Source: Typhlomys cinereus
Taxonomy: Eukaryota > Chordata > Mammalia > Rodentia > Platacanthomyidae
DNA length: 64,000 nucleotides
Direction: 5' to 3'
NCBI GenBank assembly: GCA_023101885.1
Contig: JALPQD010000405.1
Span: forward strand, 1,572,222 to 1,636,221
Part shown: one piece after another, positions 1-12,478 of the stretch
Numbering within the stretch: position 1 is the first letter of the stretch
Layout: every line of letters starts with the position of its first letter
Translations under genes and position numbers: made by a program
Notes under the pieces: generated by a model
Databases searched by the model: none
What the model was told of the DNA's origin: nothing
The model's input: the letters and a program-made list of their open reading frames with translations, nothing else

Positions 1-39
1 GTATTATTTCCTTATTTTCAGGCTTCTTTGAAAATTCAC

Positions 40-175
40 TACCAGGCATGATGGTACATGCCTATTACCAAGCACTTGGGAAGCTAAGGCAGGAGAAACG
101 CAAGTCTGAAGCCAGTTTATGCTGTATTAACAGTGTGGAAGGCAGCCTGAGACACTTAGCAAAAATTCACTTGAA
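40..175 (+). repeat. B1-like SINE fragment
   Basis: Degenerate B1-type sequence. The 'ccaggcatgatggtacatgc' head is followed by the 'cttgggaagctaaggcagga' core, and the A-rich end is eroded. It lies in CCDC73 intron 12. Confidence 0.55.
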
Positions 176-476
176 AACATTTTTAAATATTCACTGCCTA
201 GGATAGTGTCTAACATATTTTCTATGTTCAGTAAATATTATGAATCAGTTTCCTTTGGACTTCTTTTTCCTTAATCTTATTTATTGTCTTTTTATTGATA
301 TACATATGACTATATCCACTGATTACATAACAAATTAAACACATCAATACTATTCTTAAAGCATCTTCAAAAACTTTTTATATATGGTCTAACTATATGC
401 ACAAAGTTGTGTTAGCACAGTATTGCATTTTCATAGTATTCTTCAGTCAGTGATCAGGTACAACAGTCTATATGAT

Positions 477-860
477 TGTCATGGTTTGAATGTAAGTTGC
501 TCCTCACAGACTCATGCTTGAATCCTTAGCTGGTGTTAAATATTTGGGAAGTTATAGCACCTTAAAAAGATGGAGTCTTGCTGGAGAAAGACACATCACA
601 GAGGCTGGGCCTTGAGTTTTGGTGTCCAGTCCTGCTTACCCTTTCTTGTTTGCATTCTTGCTCTCCCTGCCTCCTAATGACTGCGGTGTCCTAAACTGAC
701 CTTTAGCCACTACTTACACTTGCCTTCTGCTATGTGACTCCTGCATAATGGTCTATAGCCCCTCTGAAACTGTAAGCCAAATAAATATTCCCTTCTCCCC
801 TAAACTGGTTGCATGAAAAGATTGTCTCACAGCAAAGGAATAACTGAAACGATTCCAACT
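477..860 (+). mobile_element. MaLR-type solo LTR
   Basis: Begins with TG and the 'catggtttgaatgt' motif typical of mammalian MaLR LTRs. It has 'caccttaaaaagatggagtc' in the middle, then 'taagccaaataaatattccc' (polyadenylation signal) and ends near 'gtctcacagcaaaggaataa'. No internal region is attached. The same LTR type recurs at 39605-41855. Confidence 0.7.
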
Positions 861-1021
861 TATTTTTGTACATTTTACAAAAGAAAAACACACCACATTT
901 GACACAATCTTAGTAGCTATATCATTACTCTCCTTCATCCAAGAATGTCAAGGAACAGAAACAAAGCTGAAGATTAGATCTCCTAGTCAAGAAAATTCTT
1001 ACAGAATCAGAGCAATTTTTT

Positions 1022-1022
1022 T

Positions 1023-1059
<37 letters not shown>

Positions 1060-1296
1060 CAGAGGGGTACTATGTGTGCCTGTGGAGGCCCAACGATGAC
1101 GTCTGGCATCATCTTGGATTGCTTCTGCCTCCTTTTTGCTTCAGTCTGGGATTTCCCAGGCTCTACCTTCCAGAACCACAAGGGCAGGTGATGTTATTTC
1201 TGCCTGGCACTTTTGCATGGGATCCTGGGTTTGAACTCAGGACCTTCTGCTTGCAGAGACAGAGTCTCAACCCCTGAGCTATCTCTCCAGCTCCAG
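1022..1296 (-). mobile_element. ID-headed SINE with (GT)n tail, minus orientation
   Basis: On the + strand it starts with a (GT)n run at about 1025-1058, which is the SINE's 3' CA tail. It then reads through the body to 'acccctgagctatctctcca', the reverse complement of the tRNA-like head. Same family as the copies at 26737, 34200, 39655 and 41950. It is moderately diverged. Confidence 0.8.
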
Positions 1297-1448
1297 ATCA
1301 GACTTTCTTGCTTAATTATATTCTGTTTGTACTAAGGAATCGCAAAAGTAACGACTATCGACTAAATTATAATATAGAACCATTTCATCCAAATATAAAT
1401 GAAAAATCAATGACAGCTTGGTCTCTTAAAACTATAAATTAAAAAAGT

Positions 1449-1663
1449 GGGGCTGGAGAGGTGGCTCAGGGGTTAAGCCTCTGTCTTGCAGGCGGAATTC
1501 CGGTCCTGAGTTCGGATCCTAGACCCCACGTGTAGACGCCAGGCAGAAGCAGGGCGGCCTGCGTTTCTGGTCCTGGTAGGGCGGAGCCTGTGAGTCCCGG
1601 GGCAAAGTAAACAAGGAGGAGGTGGAGGCGCGGTCCATGGTGGTTCCCGAATTCGTCCGTGGT

Positions 1664-1711
<48 letters not shown>

Positions 1712-1768
1712 CATACACATACACACACACGCATACACGCACAATTGAATAAATAATAAAAAACTAAG
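1449..1768 (+). mobile_element. Young ID-headed SINE, plus orientation
   Basis: The full-length copy starts 'ggggctggagaggtggctca', with an A-box-like GGCTCAGGGG and a B-box-like GTTCGGATCC. A CpG-rich unique body follows, then (CA)n at about 1670-1735 and an A-rich end. It retains many CpGs, unlike older copies, which suggests recent insertion. Confidence 0.85.
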
Positions 1769-1954
1769 TGTTAACTTTTAGTAAATCAAATTGAGAGTTT
1801 CTTATTCAGATATATACGTTCATAATAAATAGCATAATTAGTACAGTAGTCTAACATCTCTTCATACATTTCTAAAATATAGCTTCTAAACTTGATACTT
1901 TTCTATTATGTTAATTTTAAATTTTATCCTATTTTTAATTTTTTAATTACTTAT

Positions 1955-2125
1955 TTGAGAAAGAGAGGAGAAAGACATAGAGAGAAAGGTGTGCACATGC
2001 CAAGATGCATAGAGGACAACTTTCAAAGGCAGTTTTCTCCTTCTACCATGTGGGCTCTAGGAATCAAACTCAGGTTGCCAGGTTTGTAAGTAGTCACTTT
2101 GCCCACTGAGCTGTCACCGATCCCA
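1955..2125 (-). repeat. B2/B3-like SINE, minus orientation
   Basis: A GA-rich start is followed by 'aatcaaactcaggttgccag' and 'cactgagctgtcaccgatcc', the reverse complement of a tRNA-type SINE head. The subfamily is uncertain. Confidence 0.5.
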
Positions 2126-2457
2126 ATTCTCCTTCTTTCTTCCTTCTTTCCTCTTTTCTTCTCTTCCTTCTTCTGAATAAGTAAAGGCAGGGCTTCGTAC
2201 ATGCCACATCTATAAATTACTATATTAATTCTTTTAAAAATAATTGAAAAAAAATTGAAAAAGCAATGAAAACTGATATTAAAATAGAATAATCAGTTTT
2301 GTGATTTGTCAATCTTTAAAGTGGACCTTTATGTTTTGCAATTTGAATTTATACATTTTATAAACTGTTGTGTCTATTTCATTGTAGTTAAATGTACAAA
2401 TGTGGTTAAAAAGGTAGTTATGCTTACAACATATCATCTCACAATAAAACACTAGCA

Positions 2458-2690
2458 CAAGGGTTGGAGTGGGAGCTCAGTGGTAGCCACTTGCTGAGCA
2501 CTCAAGTGTCCCAAAGTTTGATTTCTGGTACTGCTGGGGAGTGAGAGTGAGAGGCCTTTGGGAAGCTCAGTGAGTGAGAGCATCTAAGTACAAAACCAAT
2601 GGTCTGAGTTTGATCCCAGAATCCACATGGTGGAAGGAGCACTGCAGAATTATGATAGTTTAACGACTATAGAGTCTAAAAACAATAAAA
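2458..2690 (+). repeat. ID-type SINE fragments
   Basis: Contains 'gagctcagtggtagccactt' and a second degenerate unit, 'cagtgagtgagagcatctaa'. Both look like tRNA-derived heads. Strongly diverged. Confidence 0.45.
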
Positions 2691-4264
<1,574 letters not shown>

Positions 4265-4400
4265 TTTAAAAATTTTTGTTTATTTACAAATAAGAGAGAA
4301 AGGGTATACACATGCACTTCATGGGCTTCCAGGGATCGAACCCATGAGGTCTCCAGCTTTGGAAGCAGGTGTTTTACTCACTGAGCTATCTGGGCCAAAA
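4265..4400 (-). repeat. Truncated ID-headed SINE
   Basis: 'cgaacccatgaggtctccag' followed by 'actcactgagctatctgggc' is the reverse complement of a SINE head. The 3' body is missing. Confidence 0.55.
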
Positions 4401-4995
4401 TATGTCTTTTTATGTGCAGATGAGAGAAATGTTATCATATCTACTCTTCTCTAACCTGCTTTAAAAAAAACCTGAAGCATCTCTTGCTTATTTTCCATGT
4501 TACTAAGTATAAATTCATCTCATTTAAAAGGCTTGAGAACATTCTATTTAAGTGTTCTCAATTACATCCAGAACGTCAATATGCAAACATATGGCTGTGA
4601 AATTATGGCACTTCATGAAATAAAAAGCATTTTACAACTTGAAACATGAAAATTCTGTACTTCACTAGGAACTACGCACTTTGAAAGCATCCAAGTGAAT
4701 ATCTATCTTTGTTGCCTCTGTTTCAGGAAGCGTAAATATTTTTACACAATGCCATTTTCTGCAGAAAATTTTACAATTATCTCTTTGTGTGTAATATAAA
4801 ATTTTACAATATATTTATATATATTTTATAATATATTTATAATACATTGTATTAAGGAAAACCAACTTGTATTCTTTAGTCCTGGATAATTCTATATTGC
4901 TTCTTTAATCATTCTCTCTCCATTTTCTCTGTTCTCTCTCTAAAAGTCATCAGTCTCTTTGAACTTATTCCCTAATTGTCCTGCTTGCTTCTCTT
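4401..4995. other. Intronic sequence, nothing recognised
   Basis: AT-rich. It includes a run of near-palindromic 'atatttataatat' units at about 4795-4850. No coding signal. Confidence 0.55.
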
Positions 4996-4997
4996 CT

Positions 4998-4999
4998 AT

Positions 5000-5032
<33 letters not shown>

Positions 5033-5080
5033 ATGAGAGAGAGAGAAAGAAAGAGAAAGAGAGAGAGAGAGAGAGAGAAT
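4998..5080. repeat. (GT)n(GA)n microsatellite
   Basis: A GT run from about 5000 passes directly into an 'agagag' run interrupted by a few A and AT units, to about 5078. Confidence 0.9.
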
Positions 5081-5084
5081 GTTT

Positions 5085-5395
5085 GTGTGCGGTACTCATC
5101 TATGGGCATGTATGGGAGATTAGCCGTCAAGCTCAGCTATCATTCTTCAGGAGCAGTCTGCCTTGCTTTTCTGAGACAGTGTCTCCTACTGAACTGGAGC
5201 TTACGGACTGGCTAGACAGCTGGCCAGTGAGCTGCAGGCATCTACTTGTTTCTATCTCCCCAGCTGGGAAGCACATAACCTCACTTTTCACCCTACACCT
5301 CACTTTTCACGTGACTGTTATCACCAAGCTAAGATCCTGGTGCTTGTATGACAAGCACTTTATAGACTGAACCATATCCCTCGGCCCATATCCCT
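5085..5395 (-). repeat. B3/B4-like SINE, minus orientation
   Basis: 'tttctgagacagtgtctcct' near the start and 'tgaaccatatccctcggccc' at the end resemble a reversed rodent SINE body and head. It is old and the subfamily is uncertain. Confidence 0.45.
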
Positions 5396-5982
5396 TGCCT
5401 TTTTATGTTACTTTCTAAAAGAATACCTCAGCATTGTCTTTCAACCTTTCCATTTCACTCGCTATACATAAACTTCTAATTCTTATTTTGTGGATTAATA
5501 TATTTTCTTTAAGTCTGTATCTTTTGTTTCTTCATGGTTTTTTAATTACTCCTCTTTTTTTGTCTGCTTTTCCTATGGATGGCTTTCTTCAAATGTCTTG
5601 CTATCTTCAAAGCTGGTCAAAGTTCTGTCAAGTGCTGGCTGTCATTGTAGAGTGAACTACCTTAACTATTTTTCATCCATAGAACCTAATGGCAACAGTT
5701 ATGGTGTTTTTTCTTGGTCAGGTTAGTTTCTCCAGAAAGAAATTCTTCTCTATTCTCTTTCCTGGGAATTAGTATAGATGTCCTCTATCTGGAGAAAATG
5801 TATTGGAAGGTCTTGTTCAGACTTTTAACCCTACATAATAATATTTTCAACAGTGTGCTAATGAACTATGAAGGAAGGAGGAAAAAAAGAAGTGGGAAGG
5901 AGTGGAGAAGAGGAAAGGAAGAGAGAAAGAGAGTGATTGATTAGCAATATTTTCCATTTCTGTAGTGGCATGGTCAATTTTA
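5396..5982. other. Intronic sequence, nothing recognised
   Basis: Pyrimidine-rich and AT-rich sequence. It includes a purine-rich patch at about 5870-5935 (GGA/GAA units). Short open frames here have no recognisable similarity. Confidence 0.5.
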
Positions 5983-6452
5983 GACCACTATTTTTTAATT
6001 AATTAATTAATTTTTTCCACTCATACAAACTTAATAGGTACCCCAGTCCCCTCCCTTCCTCCACTCCTCCCCAACCCTCTTGTTCCCTCCCCCCTTTTCC
6101 CCTTCCTTCCCTTTCTCATAGTGCCCCCCCCCCACATCCCTGTAGCATCCTTTAGTGTGCATGTCAAACTTCCCCCCTCTCTGATGAGGTGTAAGGACTC
6201 GGTAGCATTGCCTAGAGCCCTTTCTTGTGTAGGAATACTACTGTGGCTGTTAATCCTTTGCTTCTAAGGATCCTAGTTCCTGTGATCCATGCTAGACTTT
6301 GGGGGGTCATTGACATGTCAGTCATTGTGCAGGTCATGCAAAGTCCTATTATGATTGCTTCGGCCCTAACTTATGGGAGTATCTTGCATATCAAGATACT
6401 CCTCCCCATCTTTAGGCTCTTACAATCTTACCGCCCCTCAGGCCACTATTGT
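5983..6452 (-). mobile_element. L1 3'-end fragment, minus orientation
   Basis: From the low side it shows a T/AT-rich tail, then a C-rich tract (complement of the G-rich L1 3'-UTR tract), then the same unique block found at 37.2, 62.3 and 63.4 kb, including 'aagtcctattatgattgctt'. A similar motif, 'ccactatt', occurs at both edges (about 5985 and 6443) and may be an eroded target-site duplication. It is more diverged than the other copies. Confidence 0.7.
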
Positions 6453-6654
6453 TTTAATAACCATTTATAAGCAGCAAGCTGACTCCAGCATATTGCTAGA
6501 ACTTTCTCAATCCCAGCAATCACTCAAACTCTAAGCATAAACCTCTGGTCTGTCAAATAGAAGAAGGGTAGCCTAAGGGTAGAGGAACGACTTGGGTTGC
6601 AACAGCTTTTTACACAGATCTTTAGATTTTTAACTGTATATCTTATTTCAAGAG

Positions 6655-7110
6655 GCACCTTGTTATAGTTAGATACAGGTATCAACTTGATGGTTGAGCT
6701 TTTGCGCTCTGGGCACATTTGTAGAGACCTGGTAGTTGAGTTAAGCCCAGAACAAACCTGGAGGAAATTGTCTAGTGGATGGGGAAGGCCCAGCCCATGG
6801 TGGCTGGGACTATGTCCTGGGCAAGCGAACAAAACGGAGGAAACTGTTTGAGAAAGTTGGCATCCTTGTGTATACTTGCCCAGACATGCTGGTTTGGCAA
6901 GGAAGGATCATCCCTCTCTCAGCCATTATGTGAAGATAGTATGGCCAGTTCCCTCGACCCTGGTGTTGGTGTGAGCTCTCCTGCAAAGCTGGATGAGGAA
7001 CTGTAACCAGTCTATCCTAAAAGAATAAATCCTTTGCCCCCTTAAGCTGTTTGGTGGTAATTTTATCATCAACAATGCAGGTGAACTGTAACACACCTGA
7101 TACAATTCCG
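6655..7110 (+). mobile_element. Solo LTR-like repeat (family X), plus orientation
   Basis: Reads 'gatacaggtatcaacttgat' near the start, then 'agacatgctggtttggcaag', 'gtaaccagtctatcctaaaa' and an AATAAA at about 7023. Three other copies in the opposite orientation lie at 43256, 45086 and 48430. The size of roughly 430-450 bp and the 3' polyadenylation signal suggest an LTR. I do not know the family name. Confidence 0.6.
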
Positions 7111-7225
7111 GACCACTTCTGAGTTTTGTTTAGTTTTGTAATGTTGGAGAAACAGTCCAGTGTCTCACAGATATTAAGCAAGGACCCTACCACTAAGTCA
7201 CTTCTCAGCCCCCATTGCTGCATCT
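7111..7225 (-). repeat. Reversed ID/B4-type SINE fragment
   Basis: 'gcaaggaccctaccactaag' followed by 'tcagccccc' resembles a reversed tRNA-like SINE head. Confidence 0.45.
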
Positions 7226-7439
7226 TTGAATTAGGTATGTACTTTCTGTGTAACAAATGAATTTTCAACTTTCATCTGGATCATACTTTTAAAATTTAAT
7301 CTGTACTGTTTCTTCTCCTGTTTTCTTGTCCTATGTCATTTAATTGCAGTTTCAGAAGGAGGCAGAAGTGAATGTGGGTCTGATTCAATATGCTTAACCA
7401 AAAGTCTGACCTGCTAATCCCTGAATTTGGGAAGAGTCA

Positions 7440-7585
7440 CTTTATCACTGCACACTATTCATTCATTTCACAAATCCTAATGCAGTCATACTGGCTGTCT
7501 GACACATTTTGTGTGCTTACGTTACTCTGGTAAGAATGCTGCCTTCTTCGTGGAGCTTATATTCTATCAGGAAACTGTTATGTCC
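7440..7585 (+). repeat. L2/MIR-like ancient repeat
   Basis: 'cttcgtggagcttatattct' resembles the conserved block of an ancient mammalian interspersed repeat. Strongly diverged. Confidence 0.45.
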
Positions 7586-7977
7586 ACTGAATATACAAAT
7601 CTGAAAACCATCTATGAAAAAAGAGGATACTGTGGAAAGTCAAAATAAAATCATTTCCTAATGACTTAGTCTTTAAAAGCTGGTAACTTGCCCAGTTAAT
7701 ATATTGCTAATGCTGTAACTATAGGAATAAAATATGAAAATTATTCCTCTTTACATATGGCAATAGGAATATAACTATGATCTTTTAAAAAATTTATTGC
7801 TAAAAAAAAGTAAGACAGATGACAGTATAATTACAGAGCACTGAAAAACAGTTAGCCATTATCAAGAGTAATGATCCCTTTTAGTACAGGTGGAATTAGA
7901 ATGCTCCTCAAGAAAACACTTGCCATAGCTGTGCAGCAGGTCCTAACAACAATTCAACATTAATATTTTGTTATGCT
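7586..7977. other. Intronic sequence, nothing recognised
   Basis: AT-rich, no identified element. Confidence 0.5.
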
Positions 7978-8075
7978 ATATATCAGTGGTTCTCAGACAT
8001 CAGTCTGCAGATAAGTACTGATCCATGACAAAGTTTTCACTAGTCCATGGCAAAAATGTCATTAAATGAATGTCC
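7978..8075 (+). mobile_element. Possible hAT-type DNA transposon fragment
   Basis: 'atcagtggttctcagacatc' matches the CAGTGGTTCTCA terminal style of mammalian hAT elements. It is followed by 'gatccatgacaaagttttca' and a second 'gtccatggcaaaa'. Only one end is visible. Confidence 0.4.
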
Positions 8076-8509
8076 TTTATCCTGAGATTATATCTTTAAT
8101 ATACTTTTATAATAAAATGTTCTTTCATACAATGATAACAATGATGGATGACGATGCTGGTTTTCTTAGTGTCCTTAATAGTACTTTGAAATTTACTGTA
8201 TGAAATCTAGCTTTTCTATATAATATCAAGGGACAAGTAATATTTGTGATAATCAAATAGAAAGGCATTTGAATGTCTAATAATTGGTTTTCATAGTCAA
8301 AAGATCCTAGCACTATACTTACAGTCATGGTTAGCTCAAAGAAACACATAACTGTCTTTATAACCACTACAGATACCATGGAATTCAATAACACACAAGT
8401 GCTGAACATAAAGCTCATAAAGATCTGAGAGTTATGGTACAACTGATATAACACAGTTGGTAGCTTGCATACATCTAGGGAAAAAATATCTTAAGCATTT
8501 AATGTGGTA

Positions 8510-8665
8510 ATAGTGCTGGATTAGAATCAACAGCAAAGATTTAATACTGGTTTTTCCACTATTAATAAGGCCTGGAACAATACTCCTTACATTTTCTAGG
8601 TCTCATTTCATCATGAAATGAACTGGCTAAATCAGTTAATAACCTCTGAGGTTTTTTTACTCCCA
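8510..8665 (+). repeat. MIR-like SINE
   Basis: Weak match to the MIR core and 3' region: 'ctcatttcatcatgaaatga' and 'cagttaataacctctgaggt' sit where MIR has its 'tcatctgtaaaatgg' and splice-like core. Confidence 0.4.
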
Positions 8666-8739
8666 CTGAAAACTATAATTCAACCATTTATGTGGATTAC
8701 AAGATGATCTTGATAACAGTTACTCAGAATGAATTTGGG

Positions 8740-8830
8740 TCAGGAATGGTGAGATGCGACCTGTAATACTAACTCTGGCTGGGGCAGGCCTGGGCTACAT
8801 AACAAAACTCTGTTTCTGCAAAATAGATTA
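8740..8830 (+). repeat. B1 fragment
   Basis: 'caggcctgggctacataaca' followed by 'aactctgtttctgcaaaata' is the 3' half of a B1-type element. Confidence 0.55.
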
Positions 8831-9294
8831 ATAGCAATGATAATAATGTATATGAATTATATGCTTATTAAGAGAGGGTTTGACATATTAGAGTACAATC
8901 TCACTTATCCAATTATAGGGTGAAGAAGGGAGATGGGAAGGGACTCTTACTTATAATTGGACTTTCATAGAATTTTCTTTACTAATTTTTTACTAGAATA
9001 GGTAAATGATTGAGAGGGTAAGAGGTTTGACTCTAACATTCCATCTATCTCTCTCCCTCCTTGATATTTAACTTCATAATTTTGAGGGCAAGTAAAATTC
9101 TTTATGTGACAAGCCACAGGACATCAATGGTGAGGAGATAAACTGCATTATTCAGCTTATATTTCCATTCAATGACGATAGACTAACATAATCTGTTTGA
9201 CCTGGTACAAAATTTAAAAGAAAGAGGGAAAGTACTATTAAAGGTACTAAAATACATAATTTTTCCTTTGTTATTGTGTATCTGTCTCTTTCAG
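8831..9294. other. Intronic sequence ending in a strong pyrimidine tract
   Basis: Mostly AT-rich sequence without an identified element. Its last 45 bases on the + strand are a polypyrimidine tract ending 'tctgtctctttcag' (see the candidate exon at 9295). Confidence 0.5.
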
Positions 9295-9471
9295 AATGCA
9301 ATTTATTTCCTATTTAGTGGCATGGTTCACAGGAGGAAAACCCCACTTGAACCAATGAAAACTCTCACAGGTACCCAAGGGCCTCATTACAATTCAGTGA
9401 GAGTCGCTGACTGCAAAGGTCCTCTTCTTCCTGCCAGCAGCTTCACTAGTACAGTATTTGAGTCAGAATAG
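9295..9471 (+). other. Candidate plus-strand exon (antisense to CCDC73)
   Basis: 177 nt bounded by a textbook 3' splice site (long T/C tract, CAG at 9292-9294) and a textbook 5' splice site (ATAG/GTAAGTCAG, GT at 9472). The segment is open in one frame, with a TAG that is exactly its last codon. The translation includes MKTLTGTQGPHYNSVRVADC and I recognise no family. It lies inside CCDC73 intron 11 on the opposite strand. It could be an exon of an antisense non-coding transcript, part of an old retroelement carrying splice signals, or chance. Confidence 0.3.
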
Positions 9472-11101
9472 GTAAGTCAGTCTTCCCTTCCCGTGGGCCC
9501 TCCACACAGACCCATAGCAAACAGGCAACTTCTAGGAGACTGTAACTTCCAGACCCAATGCACTCAGTGTCCTACCCATGTTAGTGTACTGCCAACCTGC
9601 AACAGGGACTGTGCCCAACTGCATCCAGCAGCTCAACAGGAAAGCCAAAGCATATCACAGCCTTTCCACACAAATGTGACCCAGGCAAACTGCAAAACTG
9701 GCAGAAAAGAGAAGGAAAAGCCAGAAAGGGTTGGGGTGCCAAACGCCAGAAGAGCCAGTAGCCAAGATTGTGAGGCAGAAGAGATAAGAAAGTACCTGAT
9801 ATGAGGCTGAAAGCCTCCAGCACATGCCTCAATGTCCCATCAGACTTAATTTATAAAACAGATTCAAAGATTAAAAATTTCAAGACAATGCATAAAAAAA
9901 ACTAAACTGAAAGGAAGTGCCTGTGAACAGGGTCCCTATGCAACCACGTTAGCCATTTCCTCATGAAGCTGTTCCGGCCTCTGCTAATGGTGGTCTCTAC
10001 ACAGCAGACGGCTACAGCTTTCATGGAAAATATTTAAATTTACTGTCTATTCTGAAAACAAAGAATCCCTCCCAAGGGTAGAAATATCTTGGACTGACCA
10101 CCCCATCTGAACATGCACTTAGCTCCTTCTGAGACATCCCGTCACTTGGTCCAGTTGCACCTAACTGGTCCAGTTGCACTCCATTCTATGTTCCTTCATA
10201 GAATCCGAACCAACAAGGTTCTCTTGTAACCCTTCTAGACTCACATTCTACTGAAACCAGCACCATGCATGTCATATCTCTCAGACATACATTACTCCTA
10301 CAACTTTCAAACTCTGAAACATCTAAATCAGACCTGGTCATCATTCTTTTTGCTCATGCAAATTTCCAATCTTTAAGAAACTTATGCCATGTTCCACATG
10401 AACTTGCTACACTTTACTGTTAATACCAGAGGAAATCTTTGTTATCTAAAGTATCTATCTCACACACCTATCCAAAGAATAGGTAGCAGCCTCATTTTTT
10501 GTTCCATATTCTTTACAATGAGTTTTTTTCTTGTAGAATCCCTCATTTAGCTTCATTTTATCCTACTAGAGAGGTAAGAGAAAGGCTTTTTGAATTCTTA
10601 ACCAAAATGTCATTAACCATAATGGCTTCTCCCTCCCAAATATTTTCCATGTGTACTATGAAGAAGATGTTGGGATGACTGTGGTAATAGTGCTAGTTCT
10701 AGCACATTCCTGTGAAGACAAGATATGACAAACTTCTGAGAAATGACTGGTGTTTTTTTTAAAATGTGATTGATGGCTTCTCCTTTCATCTTCAGTTTTA
10801 GACTTTGGGCACAATTTTACAACGAAGAAAAATTCCACTTAGGTCCATTCTAAAACAAACTCAGGTGCTTAATAAAAAAATTAATATTTAATATTTAACT
10901 AGTTACTTTAATCACTGAAGTGTTCAACAATACATTTATTACTTTAGATACTGATACTAAAAACTGATAAAGGAATCTAGTATCTCACCTCTAAAACTCA
11001 AAATGATCTTGGTAAAATTAAACATATGAATGCAACTATAGGCGAGGCTTATAAGACAGAAACATACTAAAACAGCATAAATACAGATCTACATATAGAA
11101 C
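9472..11101. other. Intronic sequence with an unassigned GC-richer block
   Basis: 9472-9960 is richer in GC than its surroundings and has an open frame of 103 codons on + (9493-9804, first ATG at 9493) with no recognisable similarity. It contains 'cataaaaaaaactaaactg' at about 9890, which could be an old A-tail, so a decayed retrocopy or retroelement part is possible. From 9960 to 11101 I see only AT-rich intron. Confidence 0.4.
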
Positions 11102-11207
11102 CTGATTATTTTCTTTTAGCATCTTCAATTCTTCATTAATTTCAGTTTTAGCTTGAAGTTTGTTGCTGAAGTAACTGTTGCATATGTTGAAAAGATATGA
11201 TGATATC
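11102..11207 (-). CDS. CCDC73: CCDC73 exon 11, frameshifted, weak donor
   Basis: 106 nt. It starts in frame with DIIISFQHMQQLLQQQ, as in human CCDC73, but an extra base at about 11156-11159 (ACTT where ATT would be expected) shifts the frame. The next codons read T-S-S and then TAA at 11150-11148. In the +1 frame the expected sequence resumes as QAKTEINEELKMLKENNQ up to the exon end, so this is a simple single-base insertion in an otherwise well-kept exon. The acceptor is a good T-rich tract with AAG. The donor is GTTCTA, unlike the other eleven, which all begin GTA. The ancestral exon would be 105 nt in phase 0, so exclusion would join exon 10 to exon 12 in frame. A sequencing or assembly error is also possible. 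Confidence 0.9.
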
Positions 11208-11769
11208 CTTAAAAAATACACAAAAGAAAAAATGTTTCTAAGATCATTCTTCAAATACATTTTCTAGATTCATAAGACATTATCTTTATTTAATTTTAAT
11301 ACTTTATATTTAACTAATGACATATTCTATGATTTACCAACTAAAATAATTTATATTATACAATTTCCCACAAAGTACTATTTCTAAAGCAACCCTGAAA
11401 TCATTAATTAAATTTTTAATGGGTTACAGATTCTAAGACATTATTGAAAAATGTAAAGAATTCAAAAACAGTAAACTTTTGTTGTCTTGCCTACCCATGA
11501 AAAGACAAATATATATGTGCTAAAATGTTACATGAGCCATAATGTTATAAAATGCCATAGTTAACTAAGGCATTATGAATCAAATGAAGAAAAAGGAGAT
11601 TTTTTTAAAAAAGAATTTCCACTGATCTTTCTTAAATAGAAGAATTATACTTATCAAATAGGTTCTAATGAGAAAATAATACTCTAAAAATTATGCATGC
11701 TATATAAATACATTTCAATAACTATCTGCTACAGGGCTACTGGTCTAAACAATAAATGTGATTTTTTTA

Positions 11770-11945
11770 AAAATAGAAGTAACCAGATGCAGTGTCTCAC
11801 ACTGATACTCCCAATACTCAGGAGGATAAGACAGGAAGACTACCCACAACTGGAAGGCAACAAGAGCTACAGAATTCTAAGCCAACCTGTACTATACAGT
11901 GACAGCCTGTCTCAAAACAAACAAACAAAACACTAAAGCAAAATA
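11770..11945 (+). repeat. B1-like SINE
   Basis: 'ccagatgcagtgtctcacac', 'cccaatactcaggaggataa' and 'gacagcctgtctcaaaacaa' follow B1 order. The A-rich tail contains (AAAC)n. It lies in CCDC73 intron 10. Confidence 0.7.
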
Positions 11946-12136
11946 AAAATGGAAGTATATATTTGACTGGTTAAAAAGGTATACAATTGTCCATTCAATA
12001 TGCATTAATTGAATTCTTACTCTGTGGTATACACTGATGTAGATATATAAAATTCCATAATCCCATGTTATTTTATTTTCTACACTCTAATTTTTAAAAT
12101 ATTTAATGACTTCTAAAATATTTCATGATTGTTTAC

Positions 12137-12196
12137 CTGTTTTTCTTCTTGAATATGCGTAATCTCTTCATTAATCTTCTTATTTAATTCTAATTC
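12137..12196 (-). CDS. CCDC73: CCDC73 exon 10
   Basis: 60 nt, 20 codons, phase 0 in and out. It encodes ELELNKKINEEITHIQEEKQ, which differs from the human sequence I recall at one position (E to K). The acceptor is 'attttgaag' and the donor GTAAAC at 12136. Charged heptad-like helix, part of the central coiled coil. Intact. Confidence 0.95.
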
Positions 12197-12478
12197 CTTC
12201 AAAATTGAATGATTTTTAAAGTTATGAGATACAATTCAGTAAATTCTGTATTTAATTCAGTATCATGTTAATGGTTGAAAGAGTGGTTCCAATGAACTGA
12301 AGAAAAGTACTAGAATTCAACATAGGCTAATTGAATATAAATATTAAGCTATAAAATAGCTTATGTCAAAAGCTTGTACCACAAGATTATGCGAAACCAT
12401 ATTTAAGTGGAAATAAAGCAGTTCTGGCCAAGTTTTGTTGTCCTAATGGCAAAATTTATCTAATAATTTTGTAAGAAC

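Noticed and set aside
1026..1277. Open frames running through GT/CA repeats (also at 1466-1744, 26747-26983, 39552-39920, 56701-57162 and similar)
   Set aside because: The CVCVCV or THTHTH runs come from microsatellite tails, and the rest is SINE body. They have no gene structure.
8125..8454. 109-codon open frame on the minus strand, hydrophobic
   Set aside because: It lies in an AT-rich intron, overlaps an ancient-repeat zone and has no recognisable domain. The hydrophobic look comes from AT-rich composition.
9493..9804. 103-codon plus-strand frame after the candidate exon
   Set aside because: It has no recognisable similarity and starts downstream of the proposed donor. It is kept only as part of the unassigned GC-richer block.
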